From Caldilineaceae bacterium (lineage in GTDB: Bacteria; Chloroflexota; Anaerolineae; Caldilineales; Caldilineaceae): a stretch of 64,000 bases of DNA. A model generated the notes under the pieces. It saw nothing but the letters and a program-made list of their open reading frames with translations, was not told the DNA's origin and did no database searches. The translations under genes and the position numbers were made by a program. The DNA lies in assembly GCA_020634755.1 (NCBI GenBank), contig JACKBC010000002.1, positions 1-64,000 on the forward strand, written 5' to 3'. Below are positions 1 through 9,445 of this stretch, piece by piece (the stretch's first letter is position 1; each line of letters opens with the position of its first letter).

Positions 1-1914
1 TCGTTCTAAGCCGTATCGGGCAACCTCTTTCCAATACACGGCCCCTTTTTCAACTACATACTTTTGCACCAAAATTCCATTATCTATTTCTTGAACCTTT
101 TCCGCGCTATTCTCTTGCGATTGGACTTCCTCGTTATCCAATAAACCAGATGCAACATCTTTATTTAGTGATATTGGCAAGTCTTGAAGTTTTTTCCAAC
201 ACCATTCTTTTTTACACCATTCTGTTACGTTGGTAATATCTTCCGGAGTGTTCTGAATATGTTGATTAACCAATTCAGCAATGGATAAGAGTTGTTTTTC
301 AAGAGAGGGGGATAATTTTTGTTCTTTCCATATTTGGCCTAAATCCAAGCTTTTCGCAGTTTCTGAAACCAGATGGGCTAATTTTGCTAAAGAATAAGTA
401 ACAATATTGGCTTTATATCCACCATACCAACTTTGTTTCATGATATTTTTATCAAGAAAACGGAATAGAATAGCTTTTGCAATGAGGTTTTGAAAGTATA
501 ACTCGTTGAATTGTTTTTCGCATTTCTCCCACTTGCGTCCGATTTCGCTGGCAAATTTAGCAAAGTTCTTTTGCGCACCGAAGCTGACAATATGTGGTTG
601 CATACCTAGTGAATATTCAAATTTTGCCAGATCAGTTTTTGTAAACATTTGCGCTCTGGGATTTTTTGAGAGAAATTCTTTCTTTTGTGCTTGGGTCAAG
701 TTCGCCTGAGCATTGGCATATTGCCCCCGGGCGCGCTCATAAAACCAATGGGTTTCTCGCAATCCGCCTTGGGAAGATGGAGCCCATAAGCGGCGCGATA
801 TTTCTTCCATTCGCAAATGAAATGGATGATTGGAAAAGAAATCTGCTGCGCTCACCTTATTTTGTGTATTGGCATGTTCGGAAATTCGGGGCACAACCGT
901 CTCAACTTTTTCAGGCTGAATAACCGTCAGCTTTACCTGAACGTAAACCTTTGTTAAGTCTGCTCTGCTTTTCTTATTCGCAGTAAAGATTGAAGCGGTT
1001 GTTTGCCCGCCATTTACAATTTGTAAATTGGTTACAGATTGAATTCTGGTGCTTAACTTATCGGTTTGAACCTGCTCTGCGGTTGCAGTTAAGCCATTAT
1101 TATAAGCAAAAAACATTTCTGGTTCATTCTGAATTGTATTTCTTATTCCTTTATTGACTTTTCCGCGAAACTGGAGAAATGTTCTGACGTTCTGTTCCAA
1201 AAGACGCTCTCCATACCTATCATAAAGATCTGCTACAATCCCTCCAGGCATGACCAAAAGATAAGATGCGAACTCATCAGAACCAGTAAAGGCAGGCAGA
1301 CAAGGTATCCCTGTCGGCACGAATTCTTGAAAATCAATAACCATGTCCTCACGGGCTTTGCCACTTGACTCTATGCGAAATAAGCGGCTGGTGTCCCAAA
1401 TATCATAAGTACAGCTATATCCTCCGATATCATTTTGGGCTATGGCGCTGACTCGCTTACTGAGTTGAGCGTTGCTCAACAAAAACAACTGTACTCTGGA
1501 GATAACCTTTGACTTGTTCTTGTCATAAATTTCTCGAGCCAATTCATATCCGGGTGAGCTTTCTTCCAAAGCTACGAGAAATTTGTAGTTCAAACTTTCA
1601 CTGAAAAATTTCTCAAGTCTTCTGAAATTGCGGGTTACATCTGTATTAGATAAGGTTTCGAGTTCAATGCTAAATCTGAAATCCGTGACAAACAGGCTCA
1701 AAATTTCTGTATCATCATTGTAATTCCAGGCATCAGCGCGAATACCTCTTGGACTATTTTTATACCCAGTATAGGTATAGTTGTCAATCGTTGCATGATC
1801 AACAAGAAAATCACACATACGCTCGGTAAACTCAATTTCTGTAAAGTTTTGTCCTGCACCTGCACGAGCATAAATATCCTGCATAAATTCGGCATAATAA
1901 TCCCTGATAGTCAT
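1..1914 (-). CDS. AIPR family anti-phage protein (3' end beyond window)
   Basis: The frame stays open from an ATG at 1914 to the left edge, giving 638 codons without a stop, so the C-terminus is missing. The protein matches the AIPR (abortive infection phage resistance) family. Visible family motifs are QNVRTFLQFRGKVNKGI (about residues 241-257), FFAYNNGLT (268-276) and IVNGGQTTASI (299-309), the family's signature core. It is cytoplasmic, with no signal peptide or membrane segment. The start codon overlaps the stop of the upstream nuclease gene as ATGA (1911-1914), so it is the last visible gene of a translationally coupled defence operon. AIPR proteins are linked to abortive phage infection; the biochemical activity here is inferred only from family and context. 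The region is AT-rich compared with the rest of the window, suggesting transfer. Confidence 0.9.
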   Translation of the reverse strand, partial: MTIRDYYAEFMQDIYARAGAGQNFTEIEFTERMCDFLVDHATIDNYTYTGYKNSPRGIRADAWNYNDDTEILSLFVTDFRFSIELETLSNTDVTRNFRRLEKFFSESLNYKFLVALEESSPGYELAREIYDKNKSKVISRVQLFLLSNAQLSKRVSAIAQNDIGGYSCTYDIWDTSRLFRIESSGKAREDMVIDFQEFVPTGIPCLPAFTGSDEFASYLLVMPGGIVADLYDRYGERLLEQNVRTFLQFRGKVNKGIRNTIQNEPEMFFAYNNGLTATAEQVQTDKLSTRIQSVTNLQIVNGGQTTASIFTANKKSRADLTKVYVQVKLTVIQPEKVETVVPRISEHANTQNKVSAADFFSNHPFHLRMEEISRRLWAPSSQGGLRETHWFYERARGQYANAQANLTQAQKKEFLSKNPRAQMFTKTDLAKFEYSLGMQPHIVSFGAQKNFAKFASEIGRKWEKCEKQFNELYFQNLIAKAILFRFLDKNIMKQSWYGGYKANIVTYSLAKLAHLVSETAKSLDLGQIWKEQKLSPSLEKQLLSIAELVNQHIQNTPEDITNVTEWCKKEWCWKKLQDLPISLNKDVASGLLDNEEVQSQENSAEKVQEIDNGILVQKYVVEKGAVYWKEVARYGLER

Positions 1915-2885
1915 AATGTGTTTTCTATCCAACCTGGTTGACCTTCAAAAGGTTCACACTCTGAGAGCTTTATATTGTAAGAGAGTTTCACAATACCATG
2001 ATGGATTTCATGCGTGCAGATTCTGGGGAAAGCCTCTGTTACTTCAAAAAAATTTTCACCAATCAGAACATAGCTGAAATCAAGATACTGTTCCGATTCT
2101 ATGTATCCAATCATATACAACAGATCGTTAAAGCGTTCAATCTGGCTTGAAGCATTTGATTGCAAAATGTCCCGAATATAAGCCACCAACCCAGGCAGGT
2201 TAATCGCCCCCTCAGTTTCGGGTATTGTTTTCCCTAGAGTTATCACGAAAAGATACATTTCAGGCAGCTGTGGGCACAACTGATCTGCTGATGTAATTCT
2301 GACCGTGGGGGATGATGCGCCGGATTGGCATTTAACTTCGATAGCACTGTTGTTCACGTTAAAATCCTGGGATAGCCCCTCCGGTCCCTGCCAAAACTGG
2401 ATTGCCTGTCCAACGCCAAATACAGGAACCAAATAGTTCTTAATAAACAAAAGTTCACCAATCAAGCCTTTGATTTTGTCCTCAGTCAGCAGATCATTTC
2501 GGTTTTTTTTCAGGAATTCGTGCCAGCGGGTTAAACGCCGTAATATGGTTTGAACCGCTGTGACCGAAGTTGTAGCTCGTCGGGTTGCCTGAACCAAATC
2601 GGTACATAACGAAAAAAAAAGCTCCCAATTACTTTGCTCATTCAACAGCAGTACCAAGCGATTTTTGGGAAAACCGCCATTGGCTGGAATGTAGGCGGTT
2701 TGTATCCCCACCAAATCGGGCAGGTTAATTTTCGGAATGGCCTCTTCGAGGGGGAATTCATAGATAAACAAATAGTGGCCAAGATGATCCCTTGCCCAAA
2801 ACAGGTCAAGGCTATGCGTATGGTCAACTCGTCTGGCGCTGACATCTCTGGATGGTGGATAAATTGGGTCCCAAGGGTTATTCAT
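1911..2885 (-). CDS. PD-(D/E)XK motif nuclease, DUF4420 family
   Basis: A 324-residue cytoplasmic protein with a restriction-endonuclease-fold signature: Glu144 in GLIGELLFIKNYL, Asp174 in LSQDFNV, and Glu183-Val-Lys185 in AIEVKC. This spacing fits the PD-(D/E)XK catalytic core, and the whole resembles the DUF4420 family often found beside Z1 ATPases and AIPR proteins. It starts 8 nt inside the end of the Z1 gene and ends with an ATGA overlap into AIPR, so it is translated with them. The likely role is the DNA-cleaving subunit of the system. Specificity cannot be read from the sequence. Nuclease activity is predicted, not shown. Confidence 0.85.
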   Translation of the reverse strand: MNNPWDPIYPPSRDVSARRVDHTHSLDLFWARDHLGHYLFIYEFPLEEAIPKINLPDLVGIQTAYIPANGGFPKNRLVLLLNEQSNWELFFSLCTDLVQATRRATTSVTAVQTILRRLTRWHEFLKKNRNDLLTEDKIKGLIGELLFIKNYLVPVFGVGQAIQFWQGPEGLSQDFNVNNSAIEVKCQSGASSPTVRITSADQLCPQLPEMYLFVITLGKTIPETEGAINLPGLVAYIRDILQSNASSQIERFNDLLYMIGYIESEQYLDFSYVLIGENFFEVTEAFPRICTHEIHHGIVKLSYNIKLSECEPFEGQPGWIENTL

Positions 2886-5592
2886 CTTCGCTTTCTTCCT
2901 CTTCTTCGTCCAATATATCCAGATATTCGTTTTTCCACCAGATAGTGTTTACAATATATTCCACCAGTTTTTGAGGCCTTCCACTACCACCTTCACCAGG
3001 AAAGCTGATGCCATATGCAACGATTCCTCCGGAAAACAACGATTTACCCTTTTCTTCTTCACAATCCAACATATGTAATATCAACAAGGGTTTCCAACCA
3101 AGCTCAGCTCTTAATTTTCTGTAAACAGAACCAGGAATAGAATTTTTTAGGGGATTTTCTATGATGAATTGATTTTCAGCATGTATTACATTATCAATCG
3201 GCAACCCAGCAGACTCTTGAATTGCATAACCAACTCTTCTCTTTTCTTTGTTAATAGCAATTCCAATATCACGAAATTTTGACACTGTTCTCGTTTGAAA
3301 TTTAACTTCAAGCCCGTTAATATTCTTGCCTGGAGCATCTTTCTTATCGGGAGAAATCAAGATCACATCCCAAAAAAATAATCCATCTTTCTTAAGAAGA
3401 TTTATATAGTGCTTTAACGGTGTTGGATTTGTCAGTTGAGAGGCAGGGTGATTACGAAAGTTTTCAACAAATTTTTGGATAATGCTAACTGGAATATCGG
3501 ACCACAAGTAACCAGATGGTATTCTAAAATCAGGGGGACTTATGTTATTTAGAGGTTTTTTGACTTTCAGCATTTCATCAATAATGTTAGCCAAAAGACG
3601 ACTATTAGCTTCAAGTACATCAGTTTGTTTTAACAAGACTGATGTTTCAACTAATCTGCCTTCCAGACTGATTTCTCTTGCAATCGGAGTACCAGACCTC
3701 ATCTTATTTCTGGCGGTTACAATCAAAGACTCAGGGTGACTGCGGACGCACAGACCAAAATCTTTGGGCGACATGCCAGCCGCTTTCATTCGCCTGAACT
3801 CTTCGCGTAACTCATCCGTCGCATCTGAAATGTGGACATACCACGACTCTGCCTCAGCCGTCATATAAATCCTGCAAAGGTCAGCATAACCATCTCTGTA
3901 ACCAAACCAGCGACCCATTTGCATCAGCGTATCGTACATTACTGAATTCCGCAGAAAATAACTAACCGTTAGGCCTTCTAATGTTAATCCTCGGGAGAGA
4001 CTCATACCACCTATGGCAATCACATTACGTCCATCGGGATAATTCTGTCGGTTGTAATCCAGTGGTTCAGCCGCAGATGATGAGTTAACCTCGATTACCC
4101 CGATTGGCGATACAGCATTCTTCAGTATGGCTTGAACATCACCCCACGTATAGCTAATCTTGTAAAATTCTGTGTCAAAAACATCTTTTAGACTCGCTAT
4201 AGTGCTATTTTTCAATGCTTCGGTAATATCCAATTTGTAATAATTGAAAATTGCTTGGCGTACTTCTTTGAGATATGCGTCAACCAAAAGTTTTACATTA
4301 GACTGTACCATCGTAAAGCGACTGACATTAATCAGCATTGAATTATGGGCATTGGCCTGTCCTCTTAGTAGACGAATAGCACGACAGAGAATGAATACTT
4401 TTATAGCTTCTTTCAAACTGGCTGGAATATCTTCCGGTTGCCAATCTTTTTTGTGCTTTACCGGCAAACAATCTTCATAATCATTTGCAACCCGCACAAT
4501 ATCAAGGTCTCCTTCACTTGCAAAAATTCTTGCCGAACCAACGTAATTGCTGGGTGGATCCAAACTGATGATGAAATCGCGGGGAAATAAATCATCTCCT
4601 AACATTTCATTTTCAGTTTCAGGATCAATAAACACATTGGCAAAAGGGGTAGCGGTATATCCCAAATAGGATGATCTGTCAAAAAGGTGCAAAAGCTCTC
4701 TGATTTTGCGGTTGATGGTGGTTGCAATGTCATTGTCTTTGCTTGTATTAATTGAAGCATGATCTGCCTCATCATCAACGAGTAGCATTGGATAACTTTT
4801 TAAATTATGAGGGTTGTTGTGTTTCAGCCAGTCAATGAGATTTTCAAGAGTACTTTTGTTCTTTTTTATTATCAAGACAACTGGTTCCTTTAAATCTCCG
4901 ATTCCTACACCTATTTGGTTTGCTACTGCTTTTCTGAAATCCTTGGTGTTGGTTGTAAAATACGCTGGTTTCTTATCGTTAGAGAATTTCCCAACACCAA
5001 TTACCTTTTTTTGTTCAGTGTCCATTCCAACAAACCCATAATCCACTCGTAATTGAGTTTGATTCCTAAGCGTATTCAGTATACCTGCTAAAATAATAAT
5101 GACCTTGTACCCACTATCTGCTGCTTTATTAATTAAACCTATATAGTTTGCCGTTTTCCCTGATTGAACATGGCCAACAACCATTCCTTTTCTGGCCCAT
5201 TCTCCATCTTTATTCGGGTTTTCCAGATGATCGAGAATTTGATCGGTAATACTATCCAAACCATTAATTACTTGCTGGGGAAACTGTTGTTGACCCAAAA
5301 ATCGCCTGTAACGGTTCCAGTAATACCAATCTATCCCTCCTCTCGCAGTGTCTAACCAAGGTCGATAATCTTCACTGGCAAAAAGTGTCCCTAAGGACAT
5401 ACTGATACTAAATCTCACTTCAAGTTTTCGTGTGATACTCTGGATATCCTCCTCTGAGTAATCGCCTTGAATTGCGGCAATAGCCCTCACTTTTTCTTCA
5501 ATAACTAACCGTTCTATAGAGTCTGAAACCAGTGATGACAACAAACTTGTCGCAGCGTCTTCAATCTGTATTAATTTATCATTCACAATCAT
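2878..5592 (-). CDS. Z1 domain ATPase of restriction-like defence system
   Basis: A 904-residue protein with a helicase-like P-loop ATPase core. The Walker A motif GHVQSGKT spans residues 140-147, Walker B DDEAD is at 273-277, GYTATP (motif III-like) is at 311-316, GGMSLSRGLT is at about 528-537, and QMGRWFGYR (about 558-566) supplies the motif VI arginines. The central and C-terminal part is the Z1 domain known from restriction-modification-type operons with MutL-like ATPases. The C-terminus is strongly acidic (DEEEEESEDE). It overlaps the upstream MORC-type ATPase by 14 nt and the downstream nuclease by 8 nt. Z1 proteins are predicted to couple ATP hydrolysis to DNA recognition or restriction; that role is inferred here. 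Confidence 0.9.
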   Translation of the reverse strand: MIVNDKLIQIEDAATSLLSSLVSDSIERLVIEEKVRAIAAIQGDYSEEDIQSITRKLEVRFSISMSLGTLFASEDYRPWLDTARGGIDWYYWNRYRRFLGQQQFPQQVINGLDSITDQILDHLENPNKDGEWARKGMVVGHVQSGKTANYIGLINKAADSGYKVIIILAGILNTLRNQTQLRVDYGFVGMDTEQKKVIGVGKFSNDKKPAYFTTNTKDFRKAVANQIGVGIGDLKEPVVLIIKKNKSTLENLIDWLKHNNPHNLKSYPMLLVDDEADHASINTSKDNDIATTINRKIRELLHLFDRSSYLGYTATPFANVFIDPETENEMLGDDLFPRDFIISLDPPSNYVGSARIFASEGDLDIVRVANDYEDCLPVKHKKDWQPEDIPASLKEAIKVFILCRAIRLLRGQANAHNSMLINVSRFTMVQSNVKLLVDAYLKEVRQAIFNYYKLDITEALKNSTIASLKDVFDTEFYKISYTWGDVQAILKNAVSPIGVIEVNSSSAAEPLDYNRQNYPDGRNVIAIGGMSLSRGLTLEGLTVSYFLRNSVMYDTLMQMGRWFGYRDGYADLCRIYMTAEAESWYVHISDATDELREEFRRMKAAGMSPKDFGLCVRSHPESLIVTARNKMRSGTPIAREISLEGRLVETSVLLKQTDVLEANSRLLANIIDEMLKVKKPLNNISPPDFRIPSGYLWSDIPVSIIQKFVENFRNHPASQLTNPTPLKHYINLLKKDGLFFWDVILISPDKKDAPGKNINGLEVKFQTRTVSKFRDIGIAINKEKRRVGYAIQESAGLPIDNVIHAENQFIIENPLKNSIPGSVYRKLRAELGWKPLLILHMLDCEEEKGKSLFSGGIVAYGISFPGEGGSGRPQKLVEYIVNTIWWKNEYLDILDEEEEESEDE

Positions 5593-7087
5593 ATCCTCTT
5601 TGCTCTAAAATCTTCCTGGTTATATCCTGATTCGACGCAAACGGGTCAGTCGAGAGTAATTTTTCCGGAAGTTCACTTTGCGGAGTTCCAGTTGATACCC
5701 AACTTTGAATAAAAATATCAAGCAGAATTTCCAAGTCTTTCTCACTAAATTTGGGACTTTCAACTTGTTCAGGGATGCTGGCTATATCATTAAAAAACAT
5801 ATCAACTGGAAAACTGCTTTCAAATGTGGTAATCAGATTCTCAACAAGTGCCTTTTGTTGGGCAGGAACAGTGTTCAGTAATTCTTTAACTAACTGATGC
5901 TCTCTGTTTATTTGATAAAAAATTTTTCCACCTAACGCAATACGGTTCCAAACAGGAGTTTTTATGTTATTTAAAAGTCTCTGCCCTCTTTGCCGATAGA
6001 CTTTTCGCCCGGATATTTCAATCTTCCTTATCACTTGTCGCAATTCATTCTTTATTGATTCTGGTGGATATGCATGTGATTTCTTTACGTCAATTTTCCA
6101 TAAGTGATCAAGTGAATTGGGAATATCAACTCGCACTCGTATCAATTTATTCAGTTCTTCTTTTTTAATTAATCGAAACCAAGTCCCTTTAATAATTAAC
6201 CGTCTGTTTCGGTAAACATAGAATCCTTGATTATGCAGATAGCCACCTTCACCAGAATATTGATCGTATTCCTGTCGTGACACCTTATTATGATGTGGCA
6301 AAACATAAGGTTGTACTGTAATTGTCTCACCTTCAAGTACAATTTTTTGCTCTGCAAGTTCCTGGGTTGCAAGATTCCGGGGATTAAAAGGATTAAATGC
6401 TGTCAGCTCATCACCATTTATAGTGATAGTTACTTTCTTTCTTCCGGGATCAGGTGACAAATAACGATGAAAGACTAATTCGAGGTGTTTTCTTGTATCA
6501 TCAATTAGTGCATTAAAATGGCTTTCCTGTTTTGCCAAGGGGACTTGTTCTTTAGCCCGGTCTATATTCTCCCAAAAGATAATGGTCGCATTATCAAAAT
6601 GTGCTAAAGACTCATCATAAACCGAGTTAAGTATATTTCGTTTACGAATAGTAGCTAAATCAACAATACCAAGTTTCCAACCTATATTGTCAGCCTGAGA
6701 TAGTTTGTCTAAATTCCATTCGCAACAGGAAATTTGCCCGTCTTTTTTACTTACTACTGTAAGATGGCGACATTGTGAAAATGAAGCGGTTTTCATCCCC
6801 AACCCGAACCTTCCCAGATCATGAATAGTGCGGGATTCTAATGGATTCATGCTGCCAAAACGCATAGCATCAATAAGCTCATTTTTTGTCATTCCTGAAC
6901 CATCATCAATGACTGCCAACCAAGGATCACCCGAATTCCACGCAAACCGAATATTTACGTAATCTGCTCCTGCTGTAATACTATTGTCGATTATGTCGGC
7001 AATAGCTGTCTCAATTGAATAACCCATATTTCTAAGTGACTCTATCAAAGAGACAGAGGACGGGACTAGATCAATATAATTACTCAT
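5579..7087 (-). CDS. MutL/MORC-type GHKL ATPase
   Basis: A 502-residue GHKL-fold ATPase. The N-box reads ETAIADIIDNS, with catalytic Glu26 and Mg-binding Asn35. The G1 box is VIDDGSGM (about 59-66) and the G2 box is GRFGLGMKTAS (92-102). A transducer-like region follows; it then diverges from mismatch-repair MutL and lacks a recognisable endonuclease tail. It fits the MutL-homologue/MORC group associated with restriction-modification systems. Its start lies 8 nt inside the end of vsr and its stop 14 nt inside the Z1 gene. ATP-driven dimerisation around DNA is expected from the family. It is not the housekeeping MutL, judging by its neighbours. Confidence 0.88.
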   Translation of the reverse strand: MSNYIDLVPSSVSLIESLRNMGYSIETAIADIIDNSITAGADYVNIRFAWNSGDPWLAVIDDGSGMTKNELIDAMRFGSMNPLESRTIHDLGRFGLGMKTASFSQCRHLTVVSKKDGQISCCEWNLDKLSQADNIGWKLGIVDLATIRKRNILNSVYDESLAHFDNATIIFWENIDRAKEQVPLAKQESHFNALIDDTRKHLELVFHRYLSPDPGRKKVTITINGDELTAFNPFNPRNLATQELAEQKIVLEGETITVQPYVLPHHNKVSRQEYDQYSGEGGYLHNQGFYVYRNRRLIIKGTWFRLIKKEELNKLIRVRVDIPNSLDHLWKIDVKKSHAYPPESIKNELRQVIRKIEISGRKVYRQRGQRLLNNIKTPVWNRIALGGKIFYQINREHQLVKELLNTVPAQQKALVENLITTFESSFPVDMFFNDIASIPEQVESPKFSEKDLEILLDIFIQSWVSTGTPQSELPEKLLSTDPFASNQDITRKILEQRGYDCE

Positions 7088-7585
7088 TAGAGACCTGGGA
7101 GGGAGTATTTAGTTCATTTATACCAACAGCATTAATTTCCATACAATGCTTATTTTCCGGAGCCAGAAATTTTCCTGTCAGCCATCCGATCTGCTCTAGT
7201 TTTTTTGGCAAGTGGACCTTTTTAACGTCTTTAAAGACGCATTCCCAAATTATAAGGTAGGTCCAACCAGAAGCCGCTAAAGATGCAAAGTTCCTTTTGT
7301 CACGATGTACATTGCCTCGATTTTTTTTCGCCAAAATACCGCGTTAGATTTGGGCCATTTAAAGTGTCGGCACTCATGTCCATGCCAAAAGCAACCATTT
7401 ACAAAAATCACTTTCTTTCTACAGGGAAACACAATGTCAGGTTTTCTGGGTAAGTTTTTGTTATGCAAACGGTATCGATAACCATTTGCCCAAAGCCATT
7501 TGCGTATCAGCAATTCAGGTTTAGTGTTTTTGCCCTTTATCTGGGACATATTAAAACTACGTTCTTGCGGTGAAAGAACATCCAT
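7080..7585 (-). pseudogene. vsr: Vsr-type very short patch repair endonuclease, frameshifted
   Basis: Two overlapping frames together make one Vsr protein. The N-terminal part (7585 down to about 7316) reads MSQIKGKNTKPE, then PDIVF with the catalytic Asp, then FVNGCFWHGHECR with the zinc and active-site His/Cys residues, and FWRKKIE. The C-terminal part continues in another frame with GNVHRDKRNFASLAASGW and IIWECVF. A single extra C in the CC run at 7315-7316 (plus strand) would restore a continuous 168-residue protein of normal Vsr length, with its stop overlapping the MORC gene by 8 nt. Vsr nicks T:G mismatches arising from 5-methylcytosine deamination, which fits the neighbouring cytosine methylase. 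The lesion may be real or a sequencing or assembly error. If real, coupling to the next gene would depend on the out-of-frame stop. Confidence 0.88.
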
Positions 7586-7656
7586 ATTTATTGGTTAGTT
7601 AAGTTATATAAATCTTTAGCATAAATTTGGCCGCTATTCTGGAATACTTACGTCCA

Positions 7657-8928
7657 TTACCAAATCTCCCAAAGTCTTTCGGCAATTTTTTGAGCCAGTA
7701 ACACAGGGACAGCATTCCCTATTTGGCGGAAAGGGCGGGTCCAACCACGTTCTTCTTTCTCACTTTCGAAGAAGTAATCATCAGGAAACGTTTGAAGCCT
7801 AGCGGCCTCACGAGGGGTTAAAGAGCGATTTTGCTCAATATCGGGGTGAATATAGTAATGGCCATCTTTCGCTATATGCGCCACAATCGTATGCGATACA
7901 GGAAGGTCTGCCGCTACAACCTTAAACCTATCGGTAAAAGACGTATGATTTTTGTGCGTTTTCAAATGATCAGGTAGCGCATAGTAATGTAAACGCCCAT
8001 TCTGTTCACTCCACTGCTTGACAACAAGGCGGTAAATTTCCAAATCACGTTCAATATGAGCACGTGCTATGTGCAGTGTAACCCATTCATTTCCATTTCT
8101 TATCCTTGCATCATAGAGATACTGCCCCGAATACTTCTTCAATTTACTAGGGAAAATAGACCCTTCGCCGGCCTTAATGAATGGCAAATCAGTTAAGACT
8201 TCTTCTACCTTCACGTTGGGATGCCACTGTTCCGGCTCCGGGAAAAAATCCTCTTTTTGCTCACTACACCCAATCAAAATGATCCTTTTTCGCTTTTGTA
8301 AAACCCCATAGTTATTGGCAGAGAGAACTCTATATTCTGTTTCATATCCAACATCTTTAAACAGTTTTTTCATATTATCAAAGTAAGATTCACCGTTTTC
8401 ATCCTTCGCAGACAGAAGGCCTGTGACATTCTCAAAAATAAAATATTTGGGTTTATATCGCGTTAAGAATTCAGCATAGTAAATATAAAGATAATTCCTT
8501 TTGTCTCCTTTCATGTTATTTTTATCTCTGGAACGTCCAACTACAGAATATGCTTGACAAGGTGGCCCACCGATAATCAGATCCAATCGTTCTCCTTCAA
8601 GGAGCCCATCTATTTTTTTAAATATTTCTGGGAGCGTATCCGCACCAATTTCAGAGTCAATGACAGACGAAATCTCTCTTCTTGGAACGAGGTTATATAA
8701 ATCTGTTCTTTCTATTTTTCCGTGCAAATAATCATAATACAATTGAAGTTGGTTTTGCTTCTTCAGCCAATGGTATGCCGTTCGTGTCTTTAAAGTAAAG
8801 CAAGCAGCTTTATTAACCTCTACATGTGCTACAGGAATAAATCCAGCCCGGATGAATCCTTCGGACAAACCACCTGCACCGGCAAAGAGATCAAGAAATT
8901 TCAGGTTTTTTTGTTGTTTAAGCGTCAT
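7657..8928 (-). CDS. dcm: DNA (cytosine-5) methyltransferase
   Basis: A 423-residue C5-cytosine methyltransferase carrying the ordered motifs: I FLDLFAGAGGLSEGF (11-25), IV GGPPCQAYS with catalytic Cys124, VI ENV (166-168), VIII QKRKRIILIG (about 211-220) and X RQIGNAVPV near the C-terminus. The stretch between motif I and motif IV is long, about 90 residues. It heads the minus-strand defence operon and lies 71 nt upstream of vsr, a common pairing because Vsr repairs the T:G mismatches this enzyme class creates. It probably marks host DNA so that the downstream nuclease/ATPase genes spare it. The target sequence cannot be deduced from the protein. Confidence 0.95.
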   Translation of the reverse strand: MTLKQQKNLKFLDLFAGAGGLSEGFIRAGFIPVAHVEVNKAACFTLKTRTAYHWLKKQNQLQLYYDYLHGKIERTDLYNLVPRREISSVIDSEIGADTLPEIFKKIDGLLEGERLDLIIGGPPCQAYSVVGRSRDKNNMKGDKRNYLYIYYAEFLTRYKPKYFIFENVTGLLSAKDENGESYFDNMKKLFKDVGYETEYRVLSANNYGVLQKRKRIILIGCSEQKEDFFPEPEQWHPNVKVEEVLTDLPFIKAGEGSIFPSKLKKYSGQYLYDARIRNGNEWVTLHIARAHIERDLEIYRLVVKQWSEQNGRLHYYALPDHLKTHKNHTSFTDRFKVVAADLPVSHTIVAHIAKDGHYYIHPDIEQNRSLTPREAARLQTFPDDYFFESEKEERGWTRPFRQIGNAVPVLLAQKIAERLWEIW

Positions 8929-8983
8929 TGGTCTTATTCTTGAGTGAAATTAAATCAAGTATTGGAGGAAATTCTCTAAAAAC

Positions 8984-9011
8984 ATTATGATTTGATACGT
9001 GATAAAGTAAA
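8984..9011 (-). promoter_or_regulatory. Candidate promoter for the dcm operon
   Basis: On the minus strand a -35-like TTTACT (9006-9011) and a -10-like CATAAT (8984-8989) are separated by 16 nt. They lie 55 to 83 nt before the dcm start in a very AT-rich stretch with no gene. This is a match to the general sigma-70 pattern only. The rest of 8929-9238 holds no recognisable gene. Confidence 0.3.
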
Positions 9012-9238
9012 CGTGGCTGCTTGATTATAACGCGTGAAAAAGGAAGTCAGTTGTAACAAGATCATATAATTGATCGACTAATATTAAGCATTAGCACTAC
9101 GGCTTCACAATTGTTTTCCCCAAAAGAAACTGTCATCACTAAATAAAACTATACACCATATATTATAAATTGGATGAGATAGTTTCTTTCTCTTACATTA
9201 CAATCACTATAAACAAACTTTGTTCCTTTCATTAACTC

Positions 9239-9270
9239 AAAAACGGCCCAGTCAACTAGAGCCGTTTTTT
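9239..9270. terminator. Bidirectional terminator-like hairpin (duplicated copy)
   Basis: An A run at 9239-9243, a GC-rich imperfect hairpin at 9244-9264 (CGGC ... GCCG arms) and a T run at 9265-9270 could stop transcription from either side. It matches the terminator downstream of the tubulin-like gene (10247-10274) and belongs to the duplicated block that follows. Confidence 0.55.
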
Positions 9271-9274
9271 CGTC

Positions 9275-9442
9275 CCAAATCCGCGACCGCGTGCGTGCCA
9301 ATTCATCGCCCCGTCTTCCTGACCCCATCCTCGGGCGTCACCTCGGGCAGGTTGGTCAGTTGGAGTTCAGGTGGAACTCTTCGCGCACCGGAAAGTCGAA
9401 GCTATTTTCATACTTGGCGCGGTACTACCGCAGCCGCTCCAG
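9275..9442 (-). pseudogene. Decayed copy of the 3' end of the tubulin-like gene
   Basis: This block is a diverged duplicate of the last 160 or so bases of the intact tubulin-like gene (about 10303-10465). The encoded tail YENSFDFPVREEFHLN is still readable. The copy has an in-frame TAG just before it (after LERLR) and has lost a base at the position of the parent's Trp-Thr-Asn, so the frame then breaks with TGA. With the terminator copy at 9239-9270 the duplicated block is about 205 bp. It now lies between the dcm operon and the HNH gene pair, so the HNH pair is bracketed by direct repeats. Confidence 0.85.
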
Positions 9443-9445
9443 CTA

